Below, one piece after another: positions 46,201 through 57,734 of a stretch of DNA of 64,000 nt. The DNA lies in assembly GCA_037447655.1 (NCBI GenBank), contig JBBHKE010003190.1, positions 489,424 to 553,423 on the forward strand, read 5' to 3'. The position numbers were made by a program, and so were the translations under genes. This stretch comes from Zygnema cylindricum. Its lineage: Eukaryota > Streptophyta > Zygnematophyceae > Zygnematales > Zygnemataceae. The first letter of the stretch is position 1; each line of letters opens with the position of its first letter. Below the pieces are notes generated by a model that was not told where the DNA came from, ran no database searches, and saw only the letters and a program-made list of their open reading frames with translations.

Positions 46201-49200
46201 TATAGAATTCTATTCTCCCTCACCTCTCAATTTCTTGCATTCCCTTCAGACCGGTTCACATAAACTTTTCACAAAATCTATGACATGGGAGATACAACTC
46301 TAATATTCTATTTGCTACTCCCTGTGTGGCCCTGTTAAATACTCAAGCCCAGCAGTTCTCATTCAGCTAAAAGTTCAATTCACAGTTAAGCCCTAAACTT
46401 TCTTAACAACACCAACAACGAATAACTTCTTTAGGAGAATTCTCTAGTTGCCAGAGCTGACACTCCTGTACATGTGCAAAAAACCACATTACTTCTACAA
46501 GAAGATGATTCAAACAAAAACCCGGAAGGATTTCGATAAGCTTGTAGGAAGTGAGCTTAAACGGCTAGCATTTGTTAGACAGCAAAATGAAGGTGCCTAT
46601 CAATAGCCATTTCTCGATATCAAATATGTGGGCCAAAACGACCTCTTAATAATCGGCTTTTTGTTTACACCATAAGGATTTGCAATATCCAAAAACCTTT
46701 GGGGTTGTCCATCAGATAACGCATCACAATTACAGTAAATACAGCCTATGCCCTTTCATACGCTTTCCATGTGCTTTGCATTGATTCAATATTATAATGA
46801 TGTCCAACTATGGTACATCTTGGTACTTGCAATACATAACAAAAAAACTATACATTGTCACAGCAAGCTCACGAGAAAAGAAAGGCTGGTAATTACTTCT
46901 CACACACTTACTCTTCCTTCACTTTATCTCCAAGAAGCACAAACAAGGCACATATAAAAGCAGCACCTTAAACAAATGCAGTGACATGATTAGTTGAAAA
47001 CAACAGCATCTAAAGTAGCCCAGATTCACGGAGGTCAAGTACTTTGTTTATGTTCCTGTTTTAGTTTTTGTCAACACACACCTCGAGAAAACTGTCGCAC
47101 AGCCTCATAATACAATCCCGCAGCAAATGCCGCTTCCCCAGCGGCTCTCCGACGAATGAGAAACTTTATAACCGCCATTAAACGATTTACCGCTTCTACT
47201 GGGTAACCCATCGCCTCTGAGCTACCGAATTTGTCCTCAGAGCATGATTTGATGCCTAATTCCACACTTTCCCTCCTGTAACACCCCTCGAAAATCCATA
47301 ACGCACAACAGCATTTAAGCCCAATAAAAGTTTCTCCAACTCCCGTATTCACTTGTTGAGAATGTACATCAGCAATTAGAGATGGGCAGACAGGTAGACA
47401 ATTCCAGAAAAAGGCCAAATTCAATACTGAAAATGCTTTATTCAAACAGCAGAAAAAGCAACCTCCCAGTTGAGTTCTCCTCCCTGGGAATGGTAATGGG
47501 TTTGTATGCAATCTTCTCCATTTTAGAAGTTTTGATGCAAACGATATTAGTTATAAATAACATCTGTTGTAAGAAAGAAAGGCCCAAAAATTGTGAAGCA
47601 ATAGCCACTCTAACCTTGTTAAACTGTAAGTCATCCCCAGAACATAGAGATAAACTTGAGCGGAAAGGATTGACAAAAAAGTTGCAATAATTACATGCTC
47701 ATCGGAAGTAGTCTGGATTGACTAGTAATATGAATTATAAATTAGTGAAGAATACAAAAACTCACTGCAAAAAAAAGGTCTACGTGGACACTAACAGTCA
47801 GAAACTCTTTTTTGCGATAATGTGGCCCATACTAATTTTGATGTGACCCATCTAACATTGGCATACTCCATACAGTGAAAGATGTGGTCATAACTCCTGT
47901 CACTCCTCTCAGTAATCTCAAATATCCTCTCAGGCATTTCACCTCGCCCAAGTCGTTCATGCAAAATTTAAATTGCAAATTTAAAAGTTTCTTAAATTAC
48001 TTACCGAGCTAGTATGCGCGAATGCCATTTAGCTCGCTGTAAGACTGTAAGAGCCTCCTCTAAACGACCAAGATGGTAACAAGCTTGCCCTAAAAGAACA
48101 TTTTTCCAAAATGCCTCGCCTTCTCTTTCATCCGCGCTGCTCCAGCAAGAGCCTGACAAATCCGCATCAAAAAAAAAAATAACAATTTTGATTTTATAAA
48201 ATTAAAATTTGCCGTTTTTGGTTGGGCCCTTAAACATATGCACAAGAACATTTGTGAACTGCAATTTTGAGATTTAGTGGTCGGGACAAACAGGTTTACT
48301 ACAGTCATAGCCCAAGCTTCTTAGTCCTCCGTTCACAGCACAACCACCATCAGGCTTCTTTGAGATTCATTTCAATATTATTGAAAAAAGTCTTGCGTGC
48401 CCAAAGAGTTGCTTTAACAAGGAGTTAACCAATCTCCAAAGCAATAAGGTACTTACCTTCACAGTGGGGCATAATTCGGCCTTGGTGTTCAGGTAAGAAG
48501 TCGTGAAGGAGGTCTACTACTGCATCGTAGCGTTGCAAACGCATAAATGCCCGAGCTTTAAGCTCAACCAATGGAGGTTCCCACCACGAGGGAGTGAACT
48601 TAATAGCTTTGTCAAGAAGTTCGATAGCCGTTTCAACATCGTTTGATGTTTGGCTTTTCAACAGTGTACGAGCCTCCTCCACGAAAACTTCCACACGCTG
48701 GAATATGCAAGAAAGCATGTTGCATGATAATTAATAGGTGAATACACAGGTTGATTAATGGTAAAAAATTTACCTTGATAATTTATCCATTTATACTTTT
48801 AAATCCAAAAATAACTTGCCTTTATGAATTTTGCAAGCAGGGCAAGAAACATGAATTGAGGTTAGAGAAATACCCTGCAAGAACCTTCCTTACTCAGAGG
48901 TTGAAGAGTTAGTTTACAGCTAACGATGATCCTATTAACGTGAATACAGTCGGTTCAAGAACTTTGCACCAGCTTGCAGATACAAAATTACAGGGCTGTT
49001 TATGCACAAGAATATGGAGATTAAACTTCTCTTGAGAAAAAATACGAATGCCACCAGACTGTAGAAATTGGTGTCACTACTCACAAACTGGCAAAATTGT
49101 CTATCGCATCATAAAACCAACAAGTCAGGAAAAAAACAGGTACATGGTGGAGAAAGTAGCAAGAATTCTTTAAAAGGATACAAGAAAGCACACAGAATGC

Positions 49201-50858
49201 CAAGCCCAGTTCTTGATCGCAGACTGTAAAACTTTATGCAAAAAACATTAACCCTAAAAACGTTAAGAAAAACAAATGCATAGAACCCTGCCTGCAAACG
49301 TCAGAAACCAATTAAACCAGCTTAAACGAATGAAATAGGCAAAGCTTCCTGTAAAACTGCAATAAAAGATGAGCAAAATAGGACCCCCAAACACGGACAT
49401 AATATTTTCACTGCTGGAAACCGAAAAAAGTTAGCTGCCATAAAAAAGCACATGAAAATGACTTCACAGCAGTTTTATCCACTTCAACTTTTACAGCCTC
49501 ACATTCATTCAGCTCAGCCTACAAACTTCTCTTGCAACAGGCATGAATTTTCTGCAAACAAACATGCATGATAAAATCATATTATGGTCTTCAAAACAGC
49601 AAGTTCCTCAGACAAAGTCTGTAGCTGGGCCATCCAAGAAATGGCAAGAGATCAAAGATTGGGGAAAAAGTCAGCAAATAATGTACTTGACATAAGGGGA
49701 CAAGAAAAGCTTTGGTCATTTGCAATTTCCACTTTCCACCTTGTCAGTGCTAATTTCAAGCAGCTTGAGAATCAATTCAGAGAACATGCCGCAACGATAA
49801 AAAACACAAAGTGACCATAAATGAAGCTTTCAATTGAATAAAGGAACAACAGAAAGTGTAGTAAAATGTCATAACAGACAACTCACACATCACCTGTTAG
49901 ACACATGAAACTGAATTAATGCTACACTGCCCATCGCTCTTACTGCGAATGAATCATTAGCGTAAATGCAGAGTTAGTATGTGTAATACGAACTTAGAGT
50001 CGGAAGACATGAGGACTTGTAGTCCACCCCCTTAAACAGTGCTATTACCACTATTTTGTGATTTTTGGTAAAAAAAAGTTGCAACCAAATTAGAGTTATT
50101 AACACTAATAGGGATGGCAGCATAGTTGCCCTTAATTTGTTAACATCGAATTGCTTCTCAACACTGGACTATTTGCATTTGCACGCTCACCTAGAAAAAC
50201 AAAACCATGATATTCATATAAAGACTATCAATAAAGAATATTAAATTTTGAGGTCTAACAGACATTGAGGTTCAAAAGCTGGTAGAATAATTTTTCCATT
50301 AACATCTTCACATGGAAAAGTGATTCCAATTTTTTCCAATTGCGCTAGCTAAAAGCTGCATCAAAACTTCCCCTACTCAAACAAAGGGTTCGATTCCAAT
50401 ATTATTGACTCATACACATAGGTAATAACAACATCGTTGACAAATTTATGTTACGCCAGAGATAAATGACCAGGAGTATTATTTTGTTTAAAATCTAATA
50501 ATGACTCTCTCTGAACATCTAACAGAGATTATTTTTGTTAGTTTCGACAACCAGGAAATGGCAATAATTCACACCAAAACTACGCCTACATTTAGTAACT
50601 GAACCATTTCAGAAACCCTTTGTGAACTCCTTAACTAACCTTTTCCCAAAGAGACTACACATTATAGAGAATAATTACAAACATAGTGTCTCTTACCTTT
50701 CTCGACTCCTGATGCCGGAGGCGGACAATGTAAAGAAACGATATTAAGAATCCCAAGATGAGAAAAAAAATCCCAAGCAAACTAAAAACGAACAGGAATC
50801 CACCTTCCTGACTGTTTGTCTCAGAAACCGACAAGTGTCTTCCTATTGTTGATTCCAT
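43257..50858 (-). CDS. Membrane-anchored TPR protein with J-like domain, five exons
   Basis: Exons: 50,858-50,697; 48,697-48,457; 48,152-48,005; 47,275-47,082; 45,634-43,257. All have GT-AG borders and compatible phases (0,1,2,1), giving 1,040 aa. Residues 1-54 hold a hydrophobic anchor (FSLLGIFFLILGFLISFLYI) followed by basic residues. TPR helices follow in exons 2-4 (ETAIELLDKAIKFTP, QACYHLGRLEEALTVLQ, AAFAAGLYYEAVRQFSRG) and exon 5 (LYLRRATAYEKLSRIPEAIA, LEAVWNRAILYG). The order matches plant TPR/DnaJ cochaperones. A J-like segment (HSRILGLEF ... AIETAYRVALLKHDPERA) has HDP where HPD is needed to stimulate Hsp70, so J function is doubtful. The last ~500 residues are charged and low-complexity, with two ~36-residue repeats (EKEAIGxxDEEEKQK). 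Likely a membrane-tethered chaperone adaptor; the client is unknown. Confidence 0.85.
45611..45802 (-). repeat. Triplicated intron-4/exon-5 acceptor region
   Basis: The exon-5 start and preceding intron edge (plus-strand CTTTCTTGAGTCCAGGACTG and AATAGTGTGAG) are repeated imperfectly at 45,690-45,755 and 45,756-45,802. The outer copy retains a CAG acceptor followed by an exon-like start (VLESRKGT) in the right phase, but its frame soon stops. Confidence 0.75.
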
Positions 50859-52266
50859 TTTGTTATAATCTCGATATCTAGTCTACACTATTAAGGGTAA
50901 TACAGAAGAGTGTCCGGAGGAATAGAATAAAATAAAAGCTGGCGGGCTAGAGAATGGAAAATGTCAAACAATGCTTGGAATATCATGTTGGCGAGAATAC
51001 CGTCAAAGTGAAACAATAAACGATTCATAGCTCTAACAATCATTTCCAGAATCCATGTTTTCCCCTATCACTTCATTTCTTTCCGTCTCTTCCTCTCCCT
51101 GTGTTCCTCTTTCTCTGCTCACTAACTTACTCCCTCTATCCCCCCCTCCCTCTCCCTCCCTCTCTCTCTCTCTCTCCCTCTCTCTCTCTCACTCTCTTTC
51201 TCCCTAACTCCCTTCTTCAAATCCCTATCTCCAAAAACGCGCTTCCTCTCTCTCCTACTGTTCAGTGTTCTCCAATGGGATGGTCGCACGCCACTTGCAA
51301 GCATGCCATGTGGAAGCATAACCGACACATACCATCCACTGTCTGGCCTTCACGTAACCCTAAATGCTAATGCGTTCAAATACTCTCTGAGCAACTCTGC
51401 CATCATTTTCCAGCGGGAATATAAACGAGTCCGTACACAAAAATGTACGTAACACAGCAGCCAAAACGAGTCCGTACATACAAACGTACGAAATACAGCA
51501 GCCAAATAACTCCGTACACTTGAAATTTTGACACACGCGCCGCCGTAGCAACATCTCTGACAGATATTCCGTGTTTCATGCATTAAATGCATTCCGAATC
51601 GCAACGGAATACGGAGAGACCGTTAAAAGGTGTCGGAGACGCAATTATCGAAGCTTGTCCTCACACCTATCGTACGAATACTCATCCGTAAAACGTCGTT
51701 TCTGCTATACAGGTGATTTTGGTAGACGGGATTTGCACCGCGAATAGCGCCGCCACTAGACAAGGAATTTCACGATTCGCCAATGTCACATGGATCGTCA
51801 ATGTAGGCACAACAGAAAGTACAGAAATAGGTACATTTTTATGCATTATGCATAGTCCTACTGTACTGTCCTATATCTACCAAAGTTCGAGTTGCCAAAT
51901 TTGTATGGATTGCACACAAGCCGATCGGGAGAATATTCGGAGTTGCCCAGTTCGCCGACATCGCTGGCATCTTGAAAGAACATTGACGTCTGGTGGCCCT
52001 ACGTTAGGGCCCTCTGGAGCACGAAAAGGCCCTCTGGAGCCTGCCAGAAGTGGACGACATTCTTCGGCTACAAAACTGTGATTTTCTTACAGAACAATCC
52101 GGTAAAGTAAGCTTGACTCTTTGCGATTCGGGTTTACAACTTTGAAGTTTGAACACAAACCTAAAGTCTCGGATACGCGTAGCATCACGGATTTTTGCTC
52201 TAGATGCGTCCCGCCAATACTATTGGCACTCGATTAATCGGGTCTTAGATTCGACAAAAAAGGATA
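50859..52266. promoter_or_regulatory. Upstream region of the TPR/J-like gene, with CT tract
   Basis: The 5' flank in gene orientation. A CT-rich tract (51,070-51,190) lies 210-330 bp upstream of the ATG; in gene sense it is GA-rich, as in many plant promoters. Several GTAC words occur at 51,430-51,500. No TATA box can be assigned firmly. The open frame 51,713-52,081 has no recognisable features and is probably chance. Confidence 0.4.
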
Positions 52267-52268
52267 TA

Positions 52269-52905
52269 CACCGCGAATCGTAATTAGAGTAAATTACTCT
52301 AATTCGGTCGCTCGAAATTTCGACTCTATGACATCAAATAGAGTAATCGATTCTAATTTTTTCATTATTCTAATTTAGGTAAGTTTAATTAGCGTAACAA
52401 AATTGTAATAGAGGTTTGTCTTAAATAGTGTGGAGTACGGACGACATTCTACCGTGCAAAATTGTACTTTTTTAAGCAAAAAGGTACAATTAATGATTTA
52501 ATAGAATCACGCTCGCACGTGAAATAATCGCGCTCGCACGTGAAATCGCACTAAACGAAAAATGAATCTCATCGAAAAAAAGCCGTTCGCATAACTCTCG
52601 TCCGTCGACAGCATCGTCGTCAGTGTGAACATTAACTGACATTCAGCGCGACAAAAAACATTTACGTCATAATGACGTCAAAGCTATACGGACTGACAGA
52701 TTTTGAACGTCTACGTAATTTAGTGTTCATAATTTCAGCGCGGATATTTATTACCGACATAACCCAATATATAGTAGTTAAATAAATTAGAGTAAACTTC
52801 CTCTGTGAAAAAGTTATATCACATAAGCTAGAGTTAATTACTCTAATTGTTTTTTTTGGTTTTTTTACTCTAATTTTTTCATTACTCTAATTACGATTCG
52901 CGATG
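52269..52905. mobile_element. 637-bp internal-deletion derivative of the 9.9-kb transposon
   Basis: TA flanks at 52,267-52,268 and 52,906-52,907. The left ~365 bp align with 24,704-25,051 and the right ~270 bp with 34,354-34,621. The join falls at ...ATTAAC|TGACAT, where the full element has GTTAAC on one side and GAACTGACAT on the other, a 3-bp AAC microhomology. No ORF. It should be movable by the full element's transposase. Confidence 0.92.
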
Positions 52906-52910
52906 TAGTA

Positions 52911-53887
52911 CACCATGAATCGCTATTAGGGTAAAACCCCATGTACTTGTAACTTAGCGATCCTAGTTTGTTTTTTAGCGCAGATCCGGCGGACCCGGAT
53001 TTCAGGTGTCCCTATGTGTATCAACGAAATTGTACCTTAAGGGTGTGACACTTGTATACGTCGACAATGCCCCGTGACGGCTGTCAACGTGTACAATCTG
53101 TCTTGCCGCACCGTATTTTTCGAAACATTATGAAGCGTCGCAAAACACACAGTAATTTTTGAAACGATTTGGTACGTCGCATGTTTTTGTGTGACATCGT
53201 TGACGTGCAGCCGTGGCTGTGTAACATGCCTTTGCGTAAAACTTTCCTGTCCGGCAGCCATGACTTCGCACATTTTTCACCTTCCCACTATTTTCGCCTT
53301 TCCATGAAATAACACTGCAGCATCGAGACTCCTGCAAAGAAAAACGTACAAAATGCAAGCGGACAAAAACAAACAACAACTTTTTTTCGTCGTCAAAAAC
53401 TTTTAAAAACTTTTCACACGTGGGAATATATCTTCCTATTTGTTAAAGCGGTTTTACTTTATTTAAAACGCACATCGATGTGTTATAAAATAAGTTTGAA
53501 GATGACGTCATAGTGGGTTCGAAAATACACAAGACAACTTTTCGTACATCGTAAGTTCGACAATGACGCAATTGTACTATACAATTTTGCGATTTCTTCG
53601 TACAATTACAACTTTAGCAGTACGACGCTCAGTTTTAAAGGAAAACAACAAAAAAAAAACCGCTACTTAGCCACATGGGGCCGTACTCTTAGTGTTAATG
53701 CTTTTTTGTCACTTGAAACATCTTTTCCTTGTACACACTTGTTGGATTATGGATTTGACAGTTGCGATTGATCAAAGATTCTCACCTTCCCATCGGCGGT
53801 CTCCATATGAAAATTGGCCAAGTGTGTACGAAGAAAATATGTTTTAATTGGCGAAAAAATAATCAACATAAGTAGCGATACACGGTG
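52911..53887. mobile_element. 977-bp CACCG-type non-autonomous element
   Basis: Left end CACCATGAATCGCTA and right end TAGCGATACACGGTG, with TA at 52,909-52,910 and 53,888-53,889. It lies one base (G) from the preceding element. Its interior near 53,560-53,700 resembles 23,950-24,150. No credible ORF. Confidence 0.75.
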
Positions 53888-53889
53888 TA

Positions 53890-54140
53890 CTACACCTATC
53901 CTGTGGTACCTTATGTGATGTGATCCTTCAAAAAAGCGATGCGGTCTACAATGGGACATCGTCAATACCGAAGCTAGGTGCCAACAGCTGTGAAATGCAC
54001 AAACCCCTACGAGCTCGAACTGTAGTTACAAATCCGGTGTAATAGGGAAATTTCCACGTCTACCAATTAAACAACTCCAAAACCCTAACCACAAAACCCT
54101 AACCACAAAACCCTTACGTTAAACCCTTACACTTACTCTT
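53890..54140. other. Unannotated DNA with AACCCTAACCAC repeats
   Basis: Mostly unremarkable, ending in short repeats of AACCCTAACCACAAA near 54,070-54,125, faintly telomere-like but too short to call. Confidence 0.5.
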
Positions 54141-54149
54141 TCTCACACA

Positions 54150-54367
54150 CATACACGCACACACACTCAGAAGCACACAAAATATCTCTTTTTCTTTAGC
54201 TCGCATTTTCCCTTTATTTTTCTCTATCATTCTCTATTTTCTCTCTCTCTCTTTCTATTTCTCTCACACACACACATACACAAACAAGCACACAAAATCT
54301 CTTCTCTCTCTCTCTCTCACACACACACACACTCTCTCACACTATCTCTCTCTCTCTCTCTCTCTCT

Positions 54368-54417
<50 letters not shown>

Positions 54418-54486
54418 CTCTCCTGCACACACACACACACACACACACACACTCTCCACACACTATCTCTCTCTCTCTCTCTACCT

Positions 54487-54517
<31 letters not shown>

Positions 54518-54530
54518 ACCTGTAATTGAT
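54150..54530 (+). repeat. (CT)n and (CA)n compound microsatellite
   Basis: Long runs of CTCTCTCT with CACACACA blocks and occasional TACTCT interruptions; densest at 54,340-54,520. Sequence 54,530-54,915 to the right is AT-rich with nothing recognised. Confidence 0.97.
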
Positions 54531-55614
54531 TTGCAATTGGTTTGTAAGACAAATATTCATCTTCTTTTATTGATCAATGAACTTGGATTGTCCCTCTGTT
54601 GTATTGTTCAAAATGTTGATAGGAACGTTTGATTTTGAAAAAAATCTTAATGTCAAATTAAAGACCTCATTTGTTACAGGCTTTACATTTGCATCGTCCT
54701 CGTAGTTTTTAGGTGAAAATATTATGTCTTTTGTTAGTTCGCCTCTTAAAATAATTTATTCCAGTTTCTCTATCGAGTCTTGCTTCTTTTATACGCCATT
54801 CTCCACCCTCGCCATCTGTGTATGAGAACTTTCAATATTTTCTCTTATTGGACACATTATACATACTTGAAAAGTAACCATGTGGGATTAGATTGACGCT
54901 AACTCTATTATTCTGTGTCCACCATTGGACTGCAACATTCGAAAGCCTCTAGGTAGTTTTTGACTAACCCACTTTCAACTAGGATTGCTGCTATCCTAGC
55001 ACACAATAGACTATCTGACTGCACCCCTGTGCAGTCTAGACTCCTTTGAGTCGACAGCAAAAAAAATCATTGGAAACCCCCAACCAGGCGATTAGTTATC
55101 AAGTGGTAAAGATGTCAATATTTATACAAGCTTGTAAGGAGAGAGGCAGCTACCTCCTCAATCCTCTAAGTCTTAAACCCCTCTCACAACCCCTATCTAC
55201 TGATGTACGAACCAATCAGAAGACTGTACAGTACAAAAAGGTAATAAGGCCGATGTACTTTCTGTACGACCTGTGTACGACAACGTCATGGAGTGGACGT
55301 CTGTCTCCTTCGGACTCGTCCTCATGTTCTCCGAGCTTCTTCTTCCCAATGATACCTTGCCACGTGTCGCTAGGTCATGCCACATCCAAAAACCACCAAG
55401 GCGGCCATTACGGGATCTTGGCGATGATGGCGGCCGTCGGATCCAAACCGACTCTAAATGCTCGCCGCTCAAAAACAAATGTCCGGTACATTTGTTTCGT
55501 GCGTAGTAAAACTCAACTAATTTCTATGTCCTCACTTTGTTATTCCGTTAACCAGATTAATGATCTAGCTAATTTTTAAATAGAAATCAAACCCTACTTA
55601 TCCTAACGGACTAC

Positions 55615-55690
55615 TATGACAGATTGGTAAGAGCTAACGGCTGTGCCTCGCTCTGCCGGTCCGAGGTTCGAGTCATGCCGGACTCAACCT
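55615..55690 (+). promoter_or_regulatory. tRNA-like / Pol III box-like stretch in LTR
   Basis: GATTGGTAAGAGCTAACGG (A-box-like) is followed ~35 nt later by GGTTCGAGTC (B-box-like), antisense to the retrotransposon. The LTR at 61,420-61,495 has GGTAACGG and GGTTCAATACC at similar spacing. Acceptor and T stems do not pair properly, so these are not functional tRNAs. Confidence 0.35.
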
Positions 55691-55744
55691 TTTTGTTGAG
55701 AGTGACTTAGGTTACTCTTTAGTCCTGCCTATGGAGCTGAGGCA

Positions 55745-55822
55745 GCCATGGCTCCACCGCCATCTCTCTCCTTCAGTGACTACAACAAGTATGGGGGCTA
55801 GAGAGAGAAGGTGGAGGCAGGC
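55745..55822. ncRNA. Conserved LTR hairpin, copy 1
   Basis: Stem arms GGCTCCACC..ATCTCTCTCC and AGAGAGAGAAGGTGGAGGC enclose a loop TTCAGTGACTACAACAAGT followed by ATGGGGGC. The loop is nearly identical in two other copies (61,545-61,614 and 61,681-61,750), while the stem differs but still pairs. Confidence 0.55.
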
Positions 55823-56035
55823 TGCTTGTGCTTTTTCTTTTAGCTATTTTAACAAATAAAGATCTATAAAATGCCTCCCCTAAATCTAGTGATTTTAACA
55901 CTCCTCATATTATCTAGTATAATATTAGTTTCTCTTTTAAACCATACTTTTCTCTACAGTATTTTAACTTGGGAGAGGGCACATGTTTTGTCATCATATC
56001 TGCCACCATTTCCCCATCACCCCTATACACCAAAT

Positions 56036-57400
56036 TCACAATTTGTTTTCAACCTTTTCCCTCACAAAACTCAATCTTATATCCATATACTTAGCCTTGA
56101 AATGATGTTTTGGATTGGCTGCAATTGCAATTGCAGCCTGATTATCACAAAACACTTCATGCACTCCTTTTTTTATATACCCCAGTTCTTGCAATAAAGA
56201 CTTGACCCACATCAACTCTTTCACAGCAGAATAAGAGGCCATGTACTCAGCCTTTATAGTGGACAGAACAACCACCTTTTGTTGCTTTCTACTCCAACAG
56301 TAAGCACCTTCCCCCACATATAACACATACCCAGAAGTGCATCTTCTCATAGGTGCATCCCCATAACTAGCATCACTCCATGTAGTGATGTCAGTGTGCT
56401 CCCCTCCCAAATGCAACCATAAATCCGTAGTTCCCACCAGGTATCTCATAACTCTCATGGCTGCCTCCTAGTCTCTCTTCTTAGGATCTTTAAGACTCCT
56501 ATTGTGGACTCCAAATGCTGCTGCTATGCCCGGTTTGGTACAATTCATAAAGTAGATTAAACTTCCTACAACGTGTGTGTATGGAATAGAATTAATAAAC
56601 TGTCTTTCTTCTGGACTCATCTGATCATCTAAGATTATCACCCCTCCTACACTCCTATCACTTACATTTTTCAAGTCCATGGGAGTGGTATAACTGTTTG
56701 CCTTTTCCGTTTGGAATTTCTCAAGCATATTCCCAATGGCTTTTTTATGAGTAAGTCTGATAATCCTTTTCCCCTTATCTCTCTCTATTTCGATTCCTAA
56801 AATATATCTTGCATCCCCCAAATCCTTCATATCAAATCTAATTCTAAGATCTTTCTTTATCTTATTGATCTTTTCCAAATACTTACTTAACACCTGCAAA
56901 CCATCCAAATAAATTGCAAAAAAATCACACCATTATCATTTTCAAACATATAGATAGAATGGTCAAAGTTGACCCGAGTATATCCCAGACCGGTAAACTC
57001 ATCTAGTTTCTTATTCCACTGTCAGGAAGCATGTTTCAGTCCATATAAGGACTTTATGAGTCTGCAAACTTTGCTCTCCTCTCCCTCCTCTACAAATCCC
57101 TCTGGTTGCCGCATGAAGATTTCTTCCTCTAGTTCCCGTTGAGGAAGGCGATCTTAATGTCCATATGGTGTATTTCCATGTCTTCCGCTGCTGCTAGACT
57201 AAGAAGAATCCTTACAGATGGGAATCGAACCATCGGAGCAAAAGTCTCCTCATAATCTATCCCCTCTTTTTGAGTGAACCCCTTTGCTACCAATCGAGCC
57301 TTATATCTCTCAATGGTATTATCTTGATTCTGTTTCAGTTTAAACACCCATTTGCACCCAATAGGTTTTCTTTTTTGAGGATAGTCCACTTGCTCCTAAG
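56036..57400 (-). pseudogene. Copia-2 reverse transcriptase and RNase H
   Basis: RT fingers and palm begin near 57,389 (GCKWVFKLKQNQDNTIERYK, then FLNGN and a stop). SLYGLK follows around 57,040, then a segment where the catalytic YVDD reads YLDG (near 56,905). KDLGDARYILGIEI follows. RNase H is 56,458-56,036: WSDASYGD, GYVLYVGEGAYCWSRKQQK, KAEYMA and FCDNQAAI, ending KHHFKAKYMDIRLSFVRE. Loss of the second Asp of YxDD would kill polymerase activity. Confidence 0.9.
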
Positions 57401-57734
57401 TATTCGCTTCCATGATTGAAGCCATCTCATCATTTATGGCTCTGACCCATCTATCTTTCTCCAGACTGTTCATTGCCTTCGAGTATGACTGAGGCTCATC
57501 TGGGTGAGATAGCTTTGTTACCTTGTGAGCAGCCTATTTTTTTTGTAGCCTTTTGTTGCTCTTTCGTCCTCCCTCAAAGTCTGAAGCTGGAATGGAGGGA
57601 ATTCTTAGATTCCTCCATACTGTCTCATCGGCTCCCCTATCCATGGAAGCCGGTTCCGACTCCTTTTCCTCTTTCTCCTCAGAGTGTATAGAAATATGAG
57701 GAGATTCCGGTATATCTCCCCCATCTTGGATCTC

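Larger units (their letters stand above)
54916..55870 (-). repeat. Copia-2 3' LTR (approximate)
   Basis: On the minus strand a polypurine tract TTTAGGGGAGGC (near 55,875) precedes this block. The block shares long segments with 60,235-60,505, 60,640-61,810 and 63,420-64,000: AGCCTCTAGGTAGTTTTTG, TGCAGTCTAGACTCC, AAGTGGTAAAGATGTCAATA. It contains a hairpin (55,745-55,822), a tRNA-like stretch (55,615-55,690) and six GTAC words (55,204-55,280). Confidence 0.65.

Noticed and set aside
51713-52081. 122-codon plus-strand ORF
   Set aside because: No motif, no homologue that I recognise, located in the upstream flank of the host gene.
55615-55690. A genuine tRNA gene
   Set aside because: A/B-box-like words are present but acceptor and T stems do not pair; lies inside an LTR.
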